Shown one piece after another: positions 32,913 through 44,420 of a stretch of 64,000 nt of DNA. Source of the DNA: Glycine soja (taxonomy: Eukaryota; Streptophyta; Magnoliopsida; Fabales; Fabaceae); the NCBI RefSeq assembly GCF_004193775.1, contig NC_041006.1:24696644-24760643 (forward strand), read 5' to 3'. A program made the translations under genes and the position numbers. Each line of letters opens with the position of its first letter. Positions within the stretch are counted from its first letter, which is position 1. Under the pieces are notes generated by a model that saw only the letters and a program-made list of their open reading frames with translations, was not told the origin of the DNA and made no database searches.

Positions 32913-35300
32913 ATGAGAGGGAAAATAGAGAGAGGAAGAGGTGAGGGGGTGAAGGGGAGTGACAGGAACACTAAATTGAGGGGAGGATGGAGAGATCAAA
33001 AGGATGTGACAACTTTTTACTTCTCAAACTTTCCAAACAATATCCAGGAGGAAAAACTTTGGGAACTCTTCCAAAAATGGGGAAGGTTGTGGGAAATATT
33101 TAGGGTGTGTTTGGTTTGCATATTTATTTTCTGTTTTCATTTCCTGTTTTCATTTTCAAAAGATTAGAATTCTAAAAACACTTTTGGTTTGACTTCTTGT
33201 TTTCTGCTTTCCAGAAATAAAAACACTGAAAATGCGTTTTTAAAAGGAAATGTATTTTTAGATTTGCTTAAAATTATATTCCTTGCCACCGCGTTTTCAC
33301 TTTACCCAACATGAGGTTCTTGGTTTCAACTAAAAACATTGAAAATGTGATTTTATTGTTTCCAGTTTTTGGTTCGTTTGGGGAAAAAAATTTCACTAAA
33401 AATGAAAACAGAAATCCAACCAAACACATTTCCATCACCATTTTCTATTTCCAGTGAAAATGAAAACAGAAAACAACCAAACCAAACACCCCCTTATAGT
33501 GCCTTGGAGAAACAAAGAGGGGCGGGAATACGGATTTGTGAAGTTCTTTAAGGTAGAGGATGTCAAAGGACTAGAGAAAAAGCTAGACAAAATATATATA
33601 GGAAATATGGAACTCTTTGTTAACTTACCAAAGTATAATAGGTTGAAAATAGTTGAGAAAAGAATCACACACCATGAACAACTGCATACAGGAAATAGAG
33701 AAAAAAAATCCAATGGAGACGAAACAAAGAAGAAATAGGTTCTAGAAGGAGAGAGGGTCTTATGCCCACATGGTGGTATAGGGCAAACAAGTGGTAACCA
33801 ATTTGGAGGTGAAAAGAATCAATATGGTGAAGGATAGACTAGGTCTGGTGTGGAAAAGTCAAGCAATAAATGTGGAGGAGAACAATACAAACTAACTTAG
33901 GAAGAGTTGGGTGCCAACATTGAGAAAACCAATGAAAGTGATGTGAGTGGGTGAATACGTCATTCTAGAAGGCATGGAGGAGATCAAAGTGAGGAGACTA
34001 AGGGACAACATGGTCTTACCGAATACGGAGGGAGAGTTGAATCTAGTAGAAATATTCAAAGGTGGCAACGAGTGGTGGGAGGAAATGTTCAAAGATGTAC
34101 ACCCATAGGGAGCGCATGAGGAGGTGGGAAACAAAATTTTCTTCGTGATCTATATGGCATCCCTATCCAATACTGGAATGAGGGATGTTTTGCGCAAGCG
34201 ATAGCTCCAATGGGTAGAATGGAAGCGATGGATGAAAGAACAAAATTGTTTGAGATATTGGACAAGGCAAGAGTTCTTGTGAAGACATGTGGGTCAAAAA
34301 TTAACAGGCTTCAAAGGATCAAAATTAATAATAAAGAGTGTAGGGTGCTCATCCAGGAAGATTTTGGGAGCCAAGGTGAAAAACAATGTTATTGTTGGTT
34401 TGGAAGAAGAAAGATGGAAACTGATGATGAATCATCAGCTTATGGCTATGATAGGGAATGAGCCATTTCCAGTGCCTCTGAATGCTCAGAGTGAGGAAGT
34501 ATGATGGAAGATAAAGTATCTCCGGGAGGTCACGGTGGCAGAAATGAGAGCAAGTATAGATCTGACATGGAGGAGGGGGAAAACAACCATTGGAGGAATT
34601 TTCAAAAGGGCATAGCAAAGAGTACGAAAGTGCAGTAGCTAGGGACAGTGTGGCTACGAATAGGGAAAGTGAAACTTACATACAAAAGAAAGAATAGGTG
34701 GTAGGAGAAGAGGAAGTACAAAAAGCATAAATTTTAATCCATGAAAGGAAAACCAACCTGATTTTACATAAGGGACAAAAGAAAAAACAGTAGAGCCTAA
34801 AAGATAAAGAAAAGGGAGATGAGGGCACATTAGTCGACATTAGATGTGGAGAAAAGGAAAAAGTAATGAAGCAACAAATAGAGGAGACATTGGATGAGAG
34901 AGAGGACACACATGTCAATGTGGGAAAGGAAAGACAACAAGTTGATGATAGTGCTGAACTGTCAAGGGGGAAGGCTCCTACAAGAGGATGAAGTGGTCCA
35001 ACCACAAGCCCACTTGGACACAACACAAAGGAAGCACAAAGAAAGGGGGAAGGACACTTAAAGCCTATACATGATTATAAGAGAAGGTCCCCAATCACAA
35101 ATAACAAAAAGGAAGGGGAAAAAGAGGTGAGTAGAGCTGCACCAACATTGGGAATCAAATTCACAAAGAGGGACAAATTAGACTAGACACCAGAGTCATC
35201 CAAAAAATAAAAGGAGTGGGTTGCGAAGAGGAGACAACCCAAAAAATGAGTGGCATGGAAATAAAGTCTAAGAAGTGTTCCCTGTAAAGATCTAAATCAT
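32913..35300 (+). pseudogene. LINE ORF1, RRM-type RNA-binding protein
   Basis: It begins MRGKIERGRGEG at 32913. An RRM is split by a MITE: the RNP2-like FYFSNFP and the following helix lie before 33103. RNP1-like EYGFVKFFKVED and the last strand (IGNMELFVNLPKYNR) come after 33493. Downstream sequence keeps plant LINE ORF1 character (acidic and Trp-containing block near 33960-34110) but with many stops to about 35300. The RRM-ORF1 layout is usual for plant L1 elements, where it packages the RNA. The end is approximate. Confidence 0.65.
33103..33493. mobile_element. PIF/Harbinger (Tourist-like) MITE
   Basis: 391 bp with terminal inverted repeats GGGTGTGTTTGGTTTG and, at the other end in reverse complement, GGGGGTGTTTGGTTTG (15 of 16 match). 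It is flanked by TTA at 33100-33102 and 33494-33496, the Harbinger-class target duplication. It is non-coding, with sub-terminal TTTTCTGTTTTCATTT also inverted. It sits inside the RRM of LINE ORF1, so it inserted after the LINE. Confidence 0.88.
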
Positions 35301-35509
35301 AGGGCTTCAACTTTGAATGTCGTAGCATAAAAGGATGGAAGAATGAGAAGGCAAAAGCAAATATTATTTAGAGACTTGGGGAAAAGTTATGTGTCTTGCG
35401 TCTTGCAGGGGAAAAAGAAAATGTGAACAAGTTGCAAAATCTAGAGATAAGAGGTAAAAAACATAGAAGGTCTAGAGAATGAGAAAGTTCCAGAATGGTT
35501 GATTAATGA

Positions 35510-38500
35510 AGATTTTGAGCTTTAATGTCCAAGGGATAGGAGAGAAAAAAATAGCAGAAGAAAATTATAGAGGAATAGGAGGTGGAGGTAATGTGTGTGC
35601 AAGAAACAAAATCAGATAAAGTGGAGAGGGGATTCTTCTCTTCGTTGTGGGGGCAATACTGAGGCAACTTGGGTGGAGAAACAAGCTATCAATAAGGCAT
35701 GGAGGACTATAATTATCTAGAAAAAAAAGCTACTCCAAGTAAGTGAATCTTTCCCAGAATGTGGTTTTGTGGGCATAAGAGGAATATGGAAAGAAGGGAG
35801 TAAACCATGTATAATTATTAAGGTATATTCATCTTGCATGATGAGAGAGGAGAGAAGATTGTGGAGTGAGTTGATTGAATTAAAAACAAAGTTTAGTGAC
35901 GGGGTATGGTGTGTGCTAGGAGACTTTAGTGTAGTTAGAAAAGTGAAGGAAAAGAGGGGTGAGTTGAGTAGAGATGTAGATGGGGAAGAGATGGAAGAGT
36001 TCAATAATTTTATTCAAGTCATGGAGATCGTGGAAACGCGTCCAATGGGAAGAAGATTTACATGGTACAAAGCTAATAGCCATTGCAAGAGTATATTAGA
36101 TAGATTTCTAGTCTCTAAGGAATGGCTAAAGGCTTAGTCGGGTAACATAACTTTTGACTTGAAAAGAAGTGTGTTTGACCATTAGCCCCCTTGTTTTGAA
36201 AAATATAGTGATGAATTGGGGCCCTAAACCTGTTGAATGGAGGATACTAATTCTAAGCCTTTCGTGGAAGATGTTTGGAGGAGCTTGAAGGTGAGAGGGT
36301 GGTCGGCTTATGTATTGAAAAAGAAGTTAAAAATGCTAAAAGGAGAGTTGAAGAGATAGAACAAAGAAAGCTTTGGAGACTTACAAAAAAGAAAAAATAG
36401 TTGGTTAATAAGATTTATGAGATTGATGTTCAAGTTGAAGAAGAGGATGTAAGTGATGAAGTGCTCTTGAGAAAAAAGGTGATGGTACATGAGAACTAAG
36501 TTGGAGTCATTGATGCACTAAAAAGCAAGATCTAAATGGGTAAGGGAAGGAGATGGAAACTCAAGGTTCTTTCATGCAATGGTAAATGGTAGGAGAAGGA
36601 AAAATTTTGTAAGAGTTTTGATTATGGATAGGGTATGGGAGGATAATCTGAGTAGGGTGAAGCATGAGGTAAACAAGTTCTTCTAAGAAAGATTCATGGA
36701 GCAAGAGAGGAATAGACTGACTCTAGATGGGGTTCACTTCAAAACAATTAATGAATGTGATAATATATCACTTATTGTGGATTTTGAGGTAGAAGAGATA
36801 AAAGAAGCAGTGTGGGACTATGATGGAGATAAATGCCTGAGATTGGATGGATACAACTTCACCTTTGTGAAAACAAATTGGCACATTCTCCATGAGGACT
36901 TCACAAAAGTGGTGCAAGAGTTTCATTAACATGAAGTGTTTCCTAAGTGAGGAAATGCATCTTTCATCTTCCTTATTCCAAAGAGGGCCACCCCGCTCAA
37001 CCTTGGTAAGTATAGACCTATATCCCTTGTTGGATGTGTTTACAAAGTAGTAGCTAAAATTTTAGCAAATAGAATGGGAGGAATGTTGGGAGGGGTGATT
37101 GACGAGAGATAAAGTGCATTCATGGGAGGAAGGTTCATGCTTAATGGGGTCATGGTGGCAAATGAAGTAACAGATGAGGTAAAGAAGGATAAACACAAAG
37201 AATGTCTTGTCTTTAAAGTTGATTTTAAGAAAGCTTATGACTCGATCTCTTGGGAATTCTTATTCTTCATGATGAGAAAGATGGATTTTGTGAATTATGG
37301 ATAAAGTGGATTAGAGGTTGTGTGGAGTCGGCATCAATTTCGGTGCTTGTTAATGGGAGCCCTATGGAAGAATTTGGCATGCAAAGGGGATTGAGAAAAG
37401 GTGGTCCTCTAGCACCTCTTTTATTCCTTTGTGTGGCAGAGGTACTTGCGAGACTTATGAGGGAAGCAGAGGAAAAACGGTTGATAAAAGGTGTTAAGGT
37501 GTGAAGCCTCCAAGTAGAGGTAAATTTGTTATAATTTGCAGATGACACTTTATTTTTCACTAAACCCACTTTCAAAAGTTTAATTTCCTTGAAATCCATT
37601 CTTATATTTTTTGAGCTTGCTTCCAGGTTGAAAATTAATTTCTTTAAAAGCAAGTTGGTGGGGATAGGAGTAGCTAGAGAGAGACTTGAGCTTTTTGCCT
37701 CTACTTTTAATTGTAAGATCATGATTATCCCTTTGGGTATTTGAGAATTCCCATAGGGGCTAGTCCCTCTAAAGAGTCTACATGGGAGGAGCCTATTATT
37801 CAAAACCTAACCAAGAAACTTAGTGGGTGGAAGCATAGGCATTTGTCTTTTGGTGGGAGAATTTGTTTACTTAAATTCGCCCTTTCAGCCTTACCATTAT
37901 TTTTCCTATCTTTTTTCAAAATGCTGAGTGGGATTGGTGGAGAGAATTCAAAGGGAGTTCTCTGGGGGAAAGGGGAGGAAGGTGGGAAGATTACTTGGTT
38001 GAAATGGGATAAGGTATGTTTACCTTTAGAAGAGGGAGGTTTGCGGGTTAAAAATATTAAACTTTTCAAATAAATCCCTTCTTTCTAAATGGAGATGGAG
38101 GTTATTTCAATGTGAGGTGTGTTTGTGGGGTAAAGTTCTGCTGTCCAAATATGGGGAGTCCAATAGAAAAGGGGAGGGGTACTGGTGTTGGGAGTTACCT
38201 AGGAGGAGAGAAAGATTTGAATGGGAAAAGGAGATGGAGAATAAATTACTTGAAGATGCCTTATGACTATGAAAGAGTTGAAAAAAGATAATTGGGTATG
38301 AAACTTTAATGACATTGGAGTTTTTTCTGTGAGGGATGCATATTCAGTGCTTCTTTACAAAGGTAGGATCAGATACCAGTCTAAGACACTATCTCGAGTA
38401 TGGAAGTAAAAAATACCATCCAACGTGGCAGCATTTTCTTGGAGAATGCTTTTGGACAGAATCCAAACAAAAAGGAACTTGCTAAAGAGAAAAGTGGCAC

Positions 38501-38916
38501 GACCAAACAACAACTATTTGTGCCCCTTGTGCTCTCAGCATTTGGAAAGTGTACAACATCTCTTCCTCGGTTGCACTTTTTCACAGGAAGTGTGGTCTTT
38601 GTGTTTTAGATGGTTGGGAGTCATGGGAGCTCAACATAACCAACCGCAGGATCACTATCTATAGCACTATATACTGAGAGTTGGATCAATTGCAAATCAA
38701 AGATGGGAAGTTGTGTGGTGCACAATGAGTTGGATTATTTGGCTTCATAGAAACTCCATTATCTTTAATAATGGCAGTAAAGGCCATGAAAAGGTGATGG
38801 AGTTGGTAAAAATCAGATCATGGTTATGGTTATCTTCAAAGGATAAACTATTCCAAGCATCATGGCAAGCTTGGATGGATAACCCATGGATGTGCTTGGA
38901 AGAGAACTATCGTTGA
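35510..38916 (+). pseudogene. LINE ORF2: endonuclease, reverse transcriptase, zinc region
   Basis: The endonuclease part starts near 35585 (MCVQETKSDK). It continues through WCVLGDFSVVR (~35910) and GRRFTWYKAN..SILDRFLVS (~36050-36110). RT follows: FIFLIPKRATP (~36965), [37 protein letters not shown] (~37210-37255), GMQRGLRKGGPLAPLLFL (~37375) and the active box FADDTLFF (~37540). A thumb/zinc region follows with GWKHRHLSFGGRI (~37830) and CPLCSQHLESVQHLFLGC (~38520-38580). Stops or frame changes occur at ~36137, 36928, 37303, 37502 and 37741, among others. The order and motifs are those of plant L1 ORF2. Confidence 0.85.
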
Positions 38917-39379
38917 TCAATTTACTGCCCATGGGTTTCTAATGCAGGGGACAACTATGTTTAGGAGGAATGGCTCGAAGAATATGCATACTACTACGAG
39001 CAGTGGTAATTGTATGGCCATAATGTTGGAATTTTCTATTCCAATAATTAATGTGGGCTAATATTATAAGACAATTATATTAGCTATTTATCATTAGTGG
39101 GTTTTATTTTATGTGATCAAATTAAGTGAGCCCATTAGACAACTAAATCAGATGATATGAACATAAATGAGTAGATGTCAGTGTTAGCCCATTAGGGGAT
39201 AATGGAAACCCTATTAGGTTAACACGCTATAAGAAGGCTATGGTCCCCAATCTATCGAGCTGTCACACAGTTTCTCTTCTCTCCATCTGAAGAGTTACAA
39301 AGGTCCTATTGAGGAATAAAGAGGTTCTGGTTTAGTCGATTATTCGTTGTCTCTACAACATTCCGTAATAGATCCTAAG

Positions 39380-41071
39380 TGTAGAAGCAAAGCTTCATGG
39401 TGAATCAAGAGTGATTCAAAGATGTTTCGATGATAACAAAGATGATAACAAAAGATGATGACAAAGGTGATGACAAAAAGCTCAAAGTTCAATCAAAGCA
39501 TGAGTTCCAGATGATCAAGATAGAATCAAGAACACTTCAAGATTCAAGAGGAAAGTTGAATTCAAGAATCAAGAATCAAGATTCAAGAGATCAAGGTTCA
39601 AGACTCAAGATTCAAGAATCAAGAAAAGGCTATTCAAGAATCAAGAAAAAGCTTAATCAAGATAAGTATGAAAAGGTTTTTTCAAAAACTGAGTAGCACA
39701 TGGATTTTTCTCAAAACATGTTTACCAAATAGTTTTACTCTCTGGTAATCGATTACAATCTGGTAATCGATTACTAGTAGCAAAATGGATTTGAAAAAGT
39801 TTTCAAACTAAATTTACAACGTTCCGATTAATTTCAAAAAGCTGTAATCGATTACAATGTTTTGGTAATCGATTACTAGTTCCTTTGAATGTTGAAATTC
39901 AAATTCAAATGTGAAGAGTCACATCCTTTCACATAAAAGCCTTGTGTAATCGATTACACTGATTTGGTAATCAATTACCAGTGATTGTTTCTGAGTAAAT
40001 CAAAAGATGTAACTTTTCAAATGGTTTTTGACTTTTTCAAATTGGTTTTAAGTTTTTCTAAAAGTTATAACTCTTCTAAATGGTCCTCTTGACCAGACAT
40101 GAAGAGTCTATAAAAGCAAGACTTTGTTTTTTATTTTTAATCATTCATTCAAATCAATCTTTTCCAATTCATTCTTTACACAAGCAATTTTTCGACATTG
40201 ATTTCTGAGTCTCTTTGAACTTCTTCTTCTTCTTCTTCCTCTTGCCAAAAGCTTTCCAAAGTTTTCTAGTTTTCTAAACCTTGAAAACTTGTGCTATTCA
40301 TCCTTTACATTCCCTTCTCCCTTTGCCAAAAAGAATTTGCCAAGGACTAACCGCCTGAATTCTTTTTGTGTCTCTCTTCTCCCTTTTCCAAAAGAACAAA
40401 AGACTAACCGCCTGAATTCTTTTGTGTCTCCCTTCTCCCTTGTCAAACAATTCAAAATGACATAGTCGGAGAATTCATTTGTTCTTCCCTTTCCCTAAAT
40501 CAAAAGATTTCAAAGGACTAACCGCCTGAGAATTCTTTTGTATCCCCATTCACAAAGATTCGAAGGTTTAACCGCCTGAGAACTTTGTCTTAACACATTG
40601 GAGGGTACATCCTTTGTGGTACAAGTAGAGGGTGCATCTACTTGGGTTTGACTGAGAACAAGAGAGGGTACATCTCTTGTGGATCAGTTCTAGTGGAGGG
40701 TACATCCACTAGGTTGTTCAAAGAGAACAAGGGAGGGTACATCCCTTGTGGGTCTTTGCTTGTAAAAGGATTTTTACAAGGTTGAAAGAAATCTCAAGGA
40801 CCACAGGTCGCTTGGGGACTGGATGTAGGCACGGGTTGTTGCCGAACCAGTATAAAAACTCTTTTGTGTTTGTCTCCTTCTTCCCTACTCTTTTACTTTC
40901 CGCTGTGCATTTTAATTTCTGCTTTTACTTTTGGTTAAGTTTCTCTTCTACTCCTTATTCTCTTAACAACATAAGTAAAAGCCTTAGAAGAATTTCTTTT
41001 AATTAGTAAAGGTTTAGGAATAATTAATTCAACCCCCCTTCTTAATTATTCTGAGGCCACTCGATCCAACA
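39380..41071 (-). repeat. Solo LTR S with CTAAG target duplication
   Basis: 1692 bp; the minus strand opens TGTTGGATCGAGTGG and closes GCTTTGCTTCTACA. It is flanked by CTAAG at 39375-39379 and 41072-41076, a perfect 5-bp duplication, which shows a solo LTR formed after insertion in the P LTR. Inside are a TTCAAGAATCAAGA array (~39530-39660), six palindromes (39745-39978), four ACCGCCTGA-containing repeats (~40340-40580) and five GAGGGTACATC-type repeats (~40600-40745). Short open frames here are not genes. Confidence 0.9.
39745..39978. repeat. Six copies of GTAATCGATTAC palindrome
   Basis: Perfect 12-bp palindromes are at 39745-39756, 39763-39774, 39844-39855, 39865-39876 and 39946-39957. 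A variant GTAATCAATTAC is at 39967-39978. They come in three pairs with 18-21 bp between starts. Confidence 0.9.
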
Positions 41072-41238
41072 CTAAGAGGAGCGCATAGATCAGAAATCAC
41101 CCACGGATTCAGATTCCGCTGCATTTGTTTGATCAATCATTATGAATCAAGGTATTCCTAAAAATTTTCTTGATAATCTAACATAATGTGTTATTGGTGG
41201 TTATTGGTATTTTATAAGGATCCCCTATAATTCCAACA

Positions 41239-42945
41239 AGTAGTTTTGATCTCACCTCTTGGACACTTTGGGCAATTCAAATTGAGCTATAACACTGAGA
41301 AGGACAAATGGTCCCTTAATGAGCTTATATCTCATTGTGTGCAAGAGGAAGAGAGGCTGCAAAAAGACAAATATGAAAGTGCTCATTTAAGTTTGACCTC
41401 TCATAAGAAAAGAAAGAAAACTAAGGGTGCTCTCATCAAAAGAAACAAAAGAAAGATAAAGAATTTACCTGCTACTTCTACAAGAAGTCTGGACACATGA
41501 AGAAAAAGTGTCCAAGGGACATTGCATGGTGTGTAAAGAAAGGCAAATCTCTTGCTCTTGTTTGTTCTGAAGTTAATTTAGCAGTCACAGATCCTTCCTA
41601 TTTATTTGCATATCTAGTAATTTTTTTAATTAAGTTGATTAACATGATATATTGTCAAAGTAATCCCTATTATGAAAATTGATTTGATTAAAATTACATA
41701 GATTTTTGTATGAAATTATTTATGCGAATTGTGTTCAGCTCAAAGGAAGACGCAATTTGGCCAAATAATATTGTACCTATGATGATAAATGTGTGACAAT
41801 TATAAGGTGTTTTCATGTGAATAATTATCGGTATAATGAAAGACAATTATTTGACAAAATTTATTATCAATATTTGATCATTGCGTTAAGAGTACCAATT
41901 ACAAATTAATATCTCTGCCCAAAGACTAGGAATTAATGTTGTGCTAGGTATCTTGTGATGGGTCTATTATGCAAAATATTTGTAAGTTTTGTTATATATA
42001 TTTTTATATAACTTAATTATATGTGAAAGTTTTGTAACTTTATGACCTCCCATTTATTATATTAAATTATCTTGTATTTTTTGGTTAAATTGATTAAAAC
42101 AACAAACTGCCAAAGTAACCTATGTTGCGTAAGTTGATTTGATTGAATTTACATAGATATTGCATGGAATTATTCATGCGAATTGTGTTTGGCCCAAAGG
42201 AAGACACATTTTGATAGAATAACTACATGCTTGCGATGGTAAACATGTGGTGATTATAAATAGTATGATCTTCCATGTTAATAATGAAATTTCCAAAGAC
42301 AATTATTACTTGACCGATGTAATCATCATATAAGTTTTCCATGTGAGCAATGGAGTGTCCAAAGACAACATTTGTTTGATAGGACTTATCACTAATGTTT
42401 GATCAATGCGTTGAGAGTACCACTTGTAATTAGTCTTTTTCAATCCAAAGTTTGAGTATTAATGGTGCACTAGGTATCTTGTTTGAGTCTTGAAATTTAC
42501 CATAAAGATTATTTGTGCATTTTATGTTTATTGTTCTCCTCTTTAATCGTTGTTGTTCTTACTATCACAGTTTATATTACTCATTATATGAATCCCAAAG
42601 TTGCATGTATGAAATTTAGAGTTTGAAGGGAATCAATTGAGAGTTGAGGATATTGCATAATTTTTTTTCTAGAGAAGAAACAAGAAAACAAGATAAGGAA
42701 TTTCCTTCTTGTTTTTGTAGGATGAGACATATATTAAAAAAATAAAAAAAAATCCAATTACACTATTTAGTGTGCGAAGAATGGTAAACTTCTCATTTTT
42801 GTTTGTTTTAAAATTAATTTAGTTTTGTGCCGAAGGACGCAAGTGGGTAGATTTTGGTTCTACTACTCACATAAGGATGTTTATATGATGCTACCTATGG
42901 AGTCATCCGCCAAGTGATAATGAGATATTCATCTATGTGAGCAAT
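41239..42945 (+). pseudogene. gag: Copia P gag and protease remnants
   Basis: Gag-like reading at 41246-41500 (HFGQFKLSYNTEKDKWSLNELI, EERLQKDKYESAHL). It is followed in another frame by a knuckle CYFYKKSGHMKKKCP (~41470-41515) in which the second Cys is Tyr. A decayed protease is at ~42835-42945: KWVDFGSTTHI, where DSG has become DFG. Between them lies a diverged tandem duplication of non-coding character. No RT is left. The remnant is cut by the A element at 42946. Confidence 0.65.
41679..42500 (+). repeat. Diverged direct duplication inside P
   Basis: Copy 1 (~41679-41980) and copy 2 (~42128-42500) share words such as GCGAATTGTGTT, CAAAGGAAGACGCA/CACA, GAGAGTACCA and GTGCTAGGTATCTTGT in the same order. 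Copy 2 is longer by an internal repeat. The duplication is old, with many substitutions. Confidence 0.7.
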
Positions 42946-44400
42946 TGTCATATCCAAATTTCGTCCGAGGACAATTGTTTGTCAACATGAGGACCTTTGC
43001 TGACCAAATTGAGGTTCTTAACACTCATTGCCGCATAATTCGTAAAGTTTCGTGACATTTCAAAAGGAAATCAGTCAAAAACACAAAAATGGGGGGTGAA
43101 TTGACCAATTTAGGGGGGTGTGCCTAGCCCTGGGCCCATCTGGAATATTCTGGAGGGATGTTACTTTAGGTGGAAGCTACCAAGCTCGCCTGGGCGAGTT
43201 GGGCGGCAACCACCCTCATTTTTGCAATAAAATGGCGTGAAGGGCTGAGGAAAAAAGGTTTAGCACCCTGGGTAAGCATATTTCACTTAAAATTAGTGAA
43301 AAGAAGGAGAAAGAAGAAGAAAATCCAAGCCAAGATGCTTCCGTAACGCTTCTGTGACGTTTCCGTGATCAATTCAGTGAACGTTCTTCCTTCGTTCTTC
43401 GTTCTTCGTTATTCGTCGATCTTCAACCGGTTAGTTTTTGATTTCGAATCTTTGAATTAATTCTATGCACCCTTAGGGGTCCATTCTTGCTTTGTATGTT
43501 TTCATCTTCATCTCGTCTACTTTCGGTATTCTTTTTCTTCATTTTAAACAAGTTTTGACCGATCGTTTAAGCCATAACCTCACTTAATTAATGTTTAAAT
43601 GAATTTCAACCGATCGTTTGTGTTGTAATCTTGTTTAATCGCCTTTAAAATAAAAATCAACTGATCGTTCATGTTGTAACCTTTGTTAATCACCAAAAAA
43701 GCAAGTTTCAACCAGACATTTACTTTGGAAGTTCTCTTTAAATGAGTTGAGAAATAACCAAATAAACTAAGGCTAAATTTTGCCCGCAAAAAGGTCATTT
43801 GAAACCGTCCAAGGTCCAACGCCTTAACGATTCTCTCCTCCATTAAAAAATCAAGAGATTGTTCAAAAGGGTCTAACGCCTTAACGATTCTCTCTTTTCA
43901 AAAATCAGAAGATCGTTTAAAGGTCCAACGCCTTAAACGACTTTTGTTCACAACTAAAATCAATCTTTCAAAAAAGATAAAATAACTTAACCAACATTCA
44001 GTTCCTAAAGAACTACATAGGTCTAATTTCTTCATCGCAATTGGGGAATACGTAGGAGCGAGGGAAACACCCTTGCAACCACAAAAAAGTAAAAAACATA
44101 AAACGGCAAAAAATATACATAAAAAGGCATTAAAAGGGAAAATACATAATTTTGAAGTCATGATTTGCACACTCGATTAGAGGTTGTCGTCCCTTGTGAC
44201 GGACGCATGGGGTGCTAATACCATCCCCGTGTGTAAAAACAACTCCCGAACCTTTCATACTTAAAGTTCGTAGACCCACTTTTGGTTTTTCTAACGTTTT
44301 TCTCAAATAAACATTGGTGGCGACTCCGCGCATTTCCCTTCCTTGGAAGACGCACCCGTGAGCCTTGCGTCACGCTCCCGCTGAAGGGTAGGTTGCGATA
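42946..44400 (+). repeat. LTR of element A
   Basis: It opens TGTCATATCCAAATTTCGTCCG and closes GGTTGCGATA (CA changed to TA). It is related to LTR-B and LTR-C but clearly more diverged and shorter. The TATA position reads CAATAAAATG (~43225), so the promoter box is degraded. A PBS-like TGGCGACTCC is at 44318-44327. Confidence 0.8.
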
Positions 44401-44402
44401 GT

Positions 44403-44420
44403 TGGCGACTCCACTGGGGA
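44403..44420 (+). other. Primer-binding site of A
   Basis: TGGCGACTCCACTGGGGA, identical to those of B and C. It is not the initiator-Met site; for Ogre-type elements a tRNA-Arg primer has been reported (from memory). Confidence 0.8.

Larger units (their letters stand above)
32880..39023 (+). mobile_element. L1-like LINE, degenerate
   Basis: A non-LTR element with an RNA-binding ORF1, then an ORF2 with endonuclease, RT and a C-terminal zinc region, all on the plus strand and all broken by stops and frameshifts. The 5' edge is approximate. No poly(A) tail or target-site duplication is visible because copia element P begins at 39024, probably inserted near the 3' end. Confidence 0.85.
39024..41238 (+). 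repeat. LTR of copia element P, split by solo LTR S
   Basis: The outer LTR starts TGTTGGAATTT (39024) and ends ATTCCAACA (41238), with matching inverted termini. Without the inserted S (39380-41071) and one CTAAG copy it is about 518 bp, a normal copia size. No PBS follows; gag-like sequence comes within a few bases, so the start of the internal region is deleted. Confidence 0.75.

Noticed and set aside
37267..37803. 178-codon minus-strand frame in the LINE
   Set aside because: It is the antisense shadow of the RT palm region.
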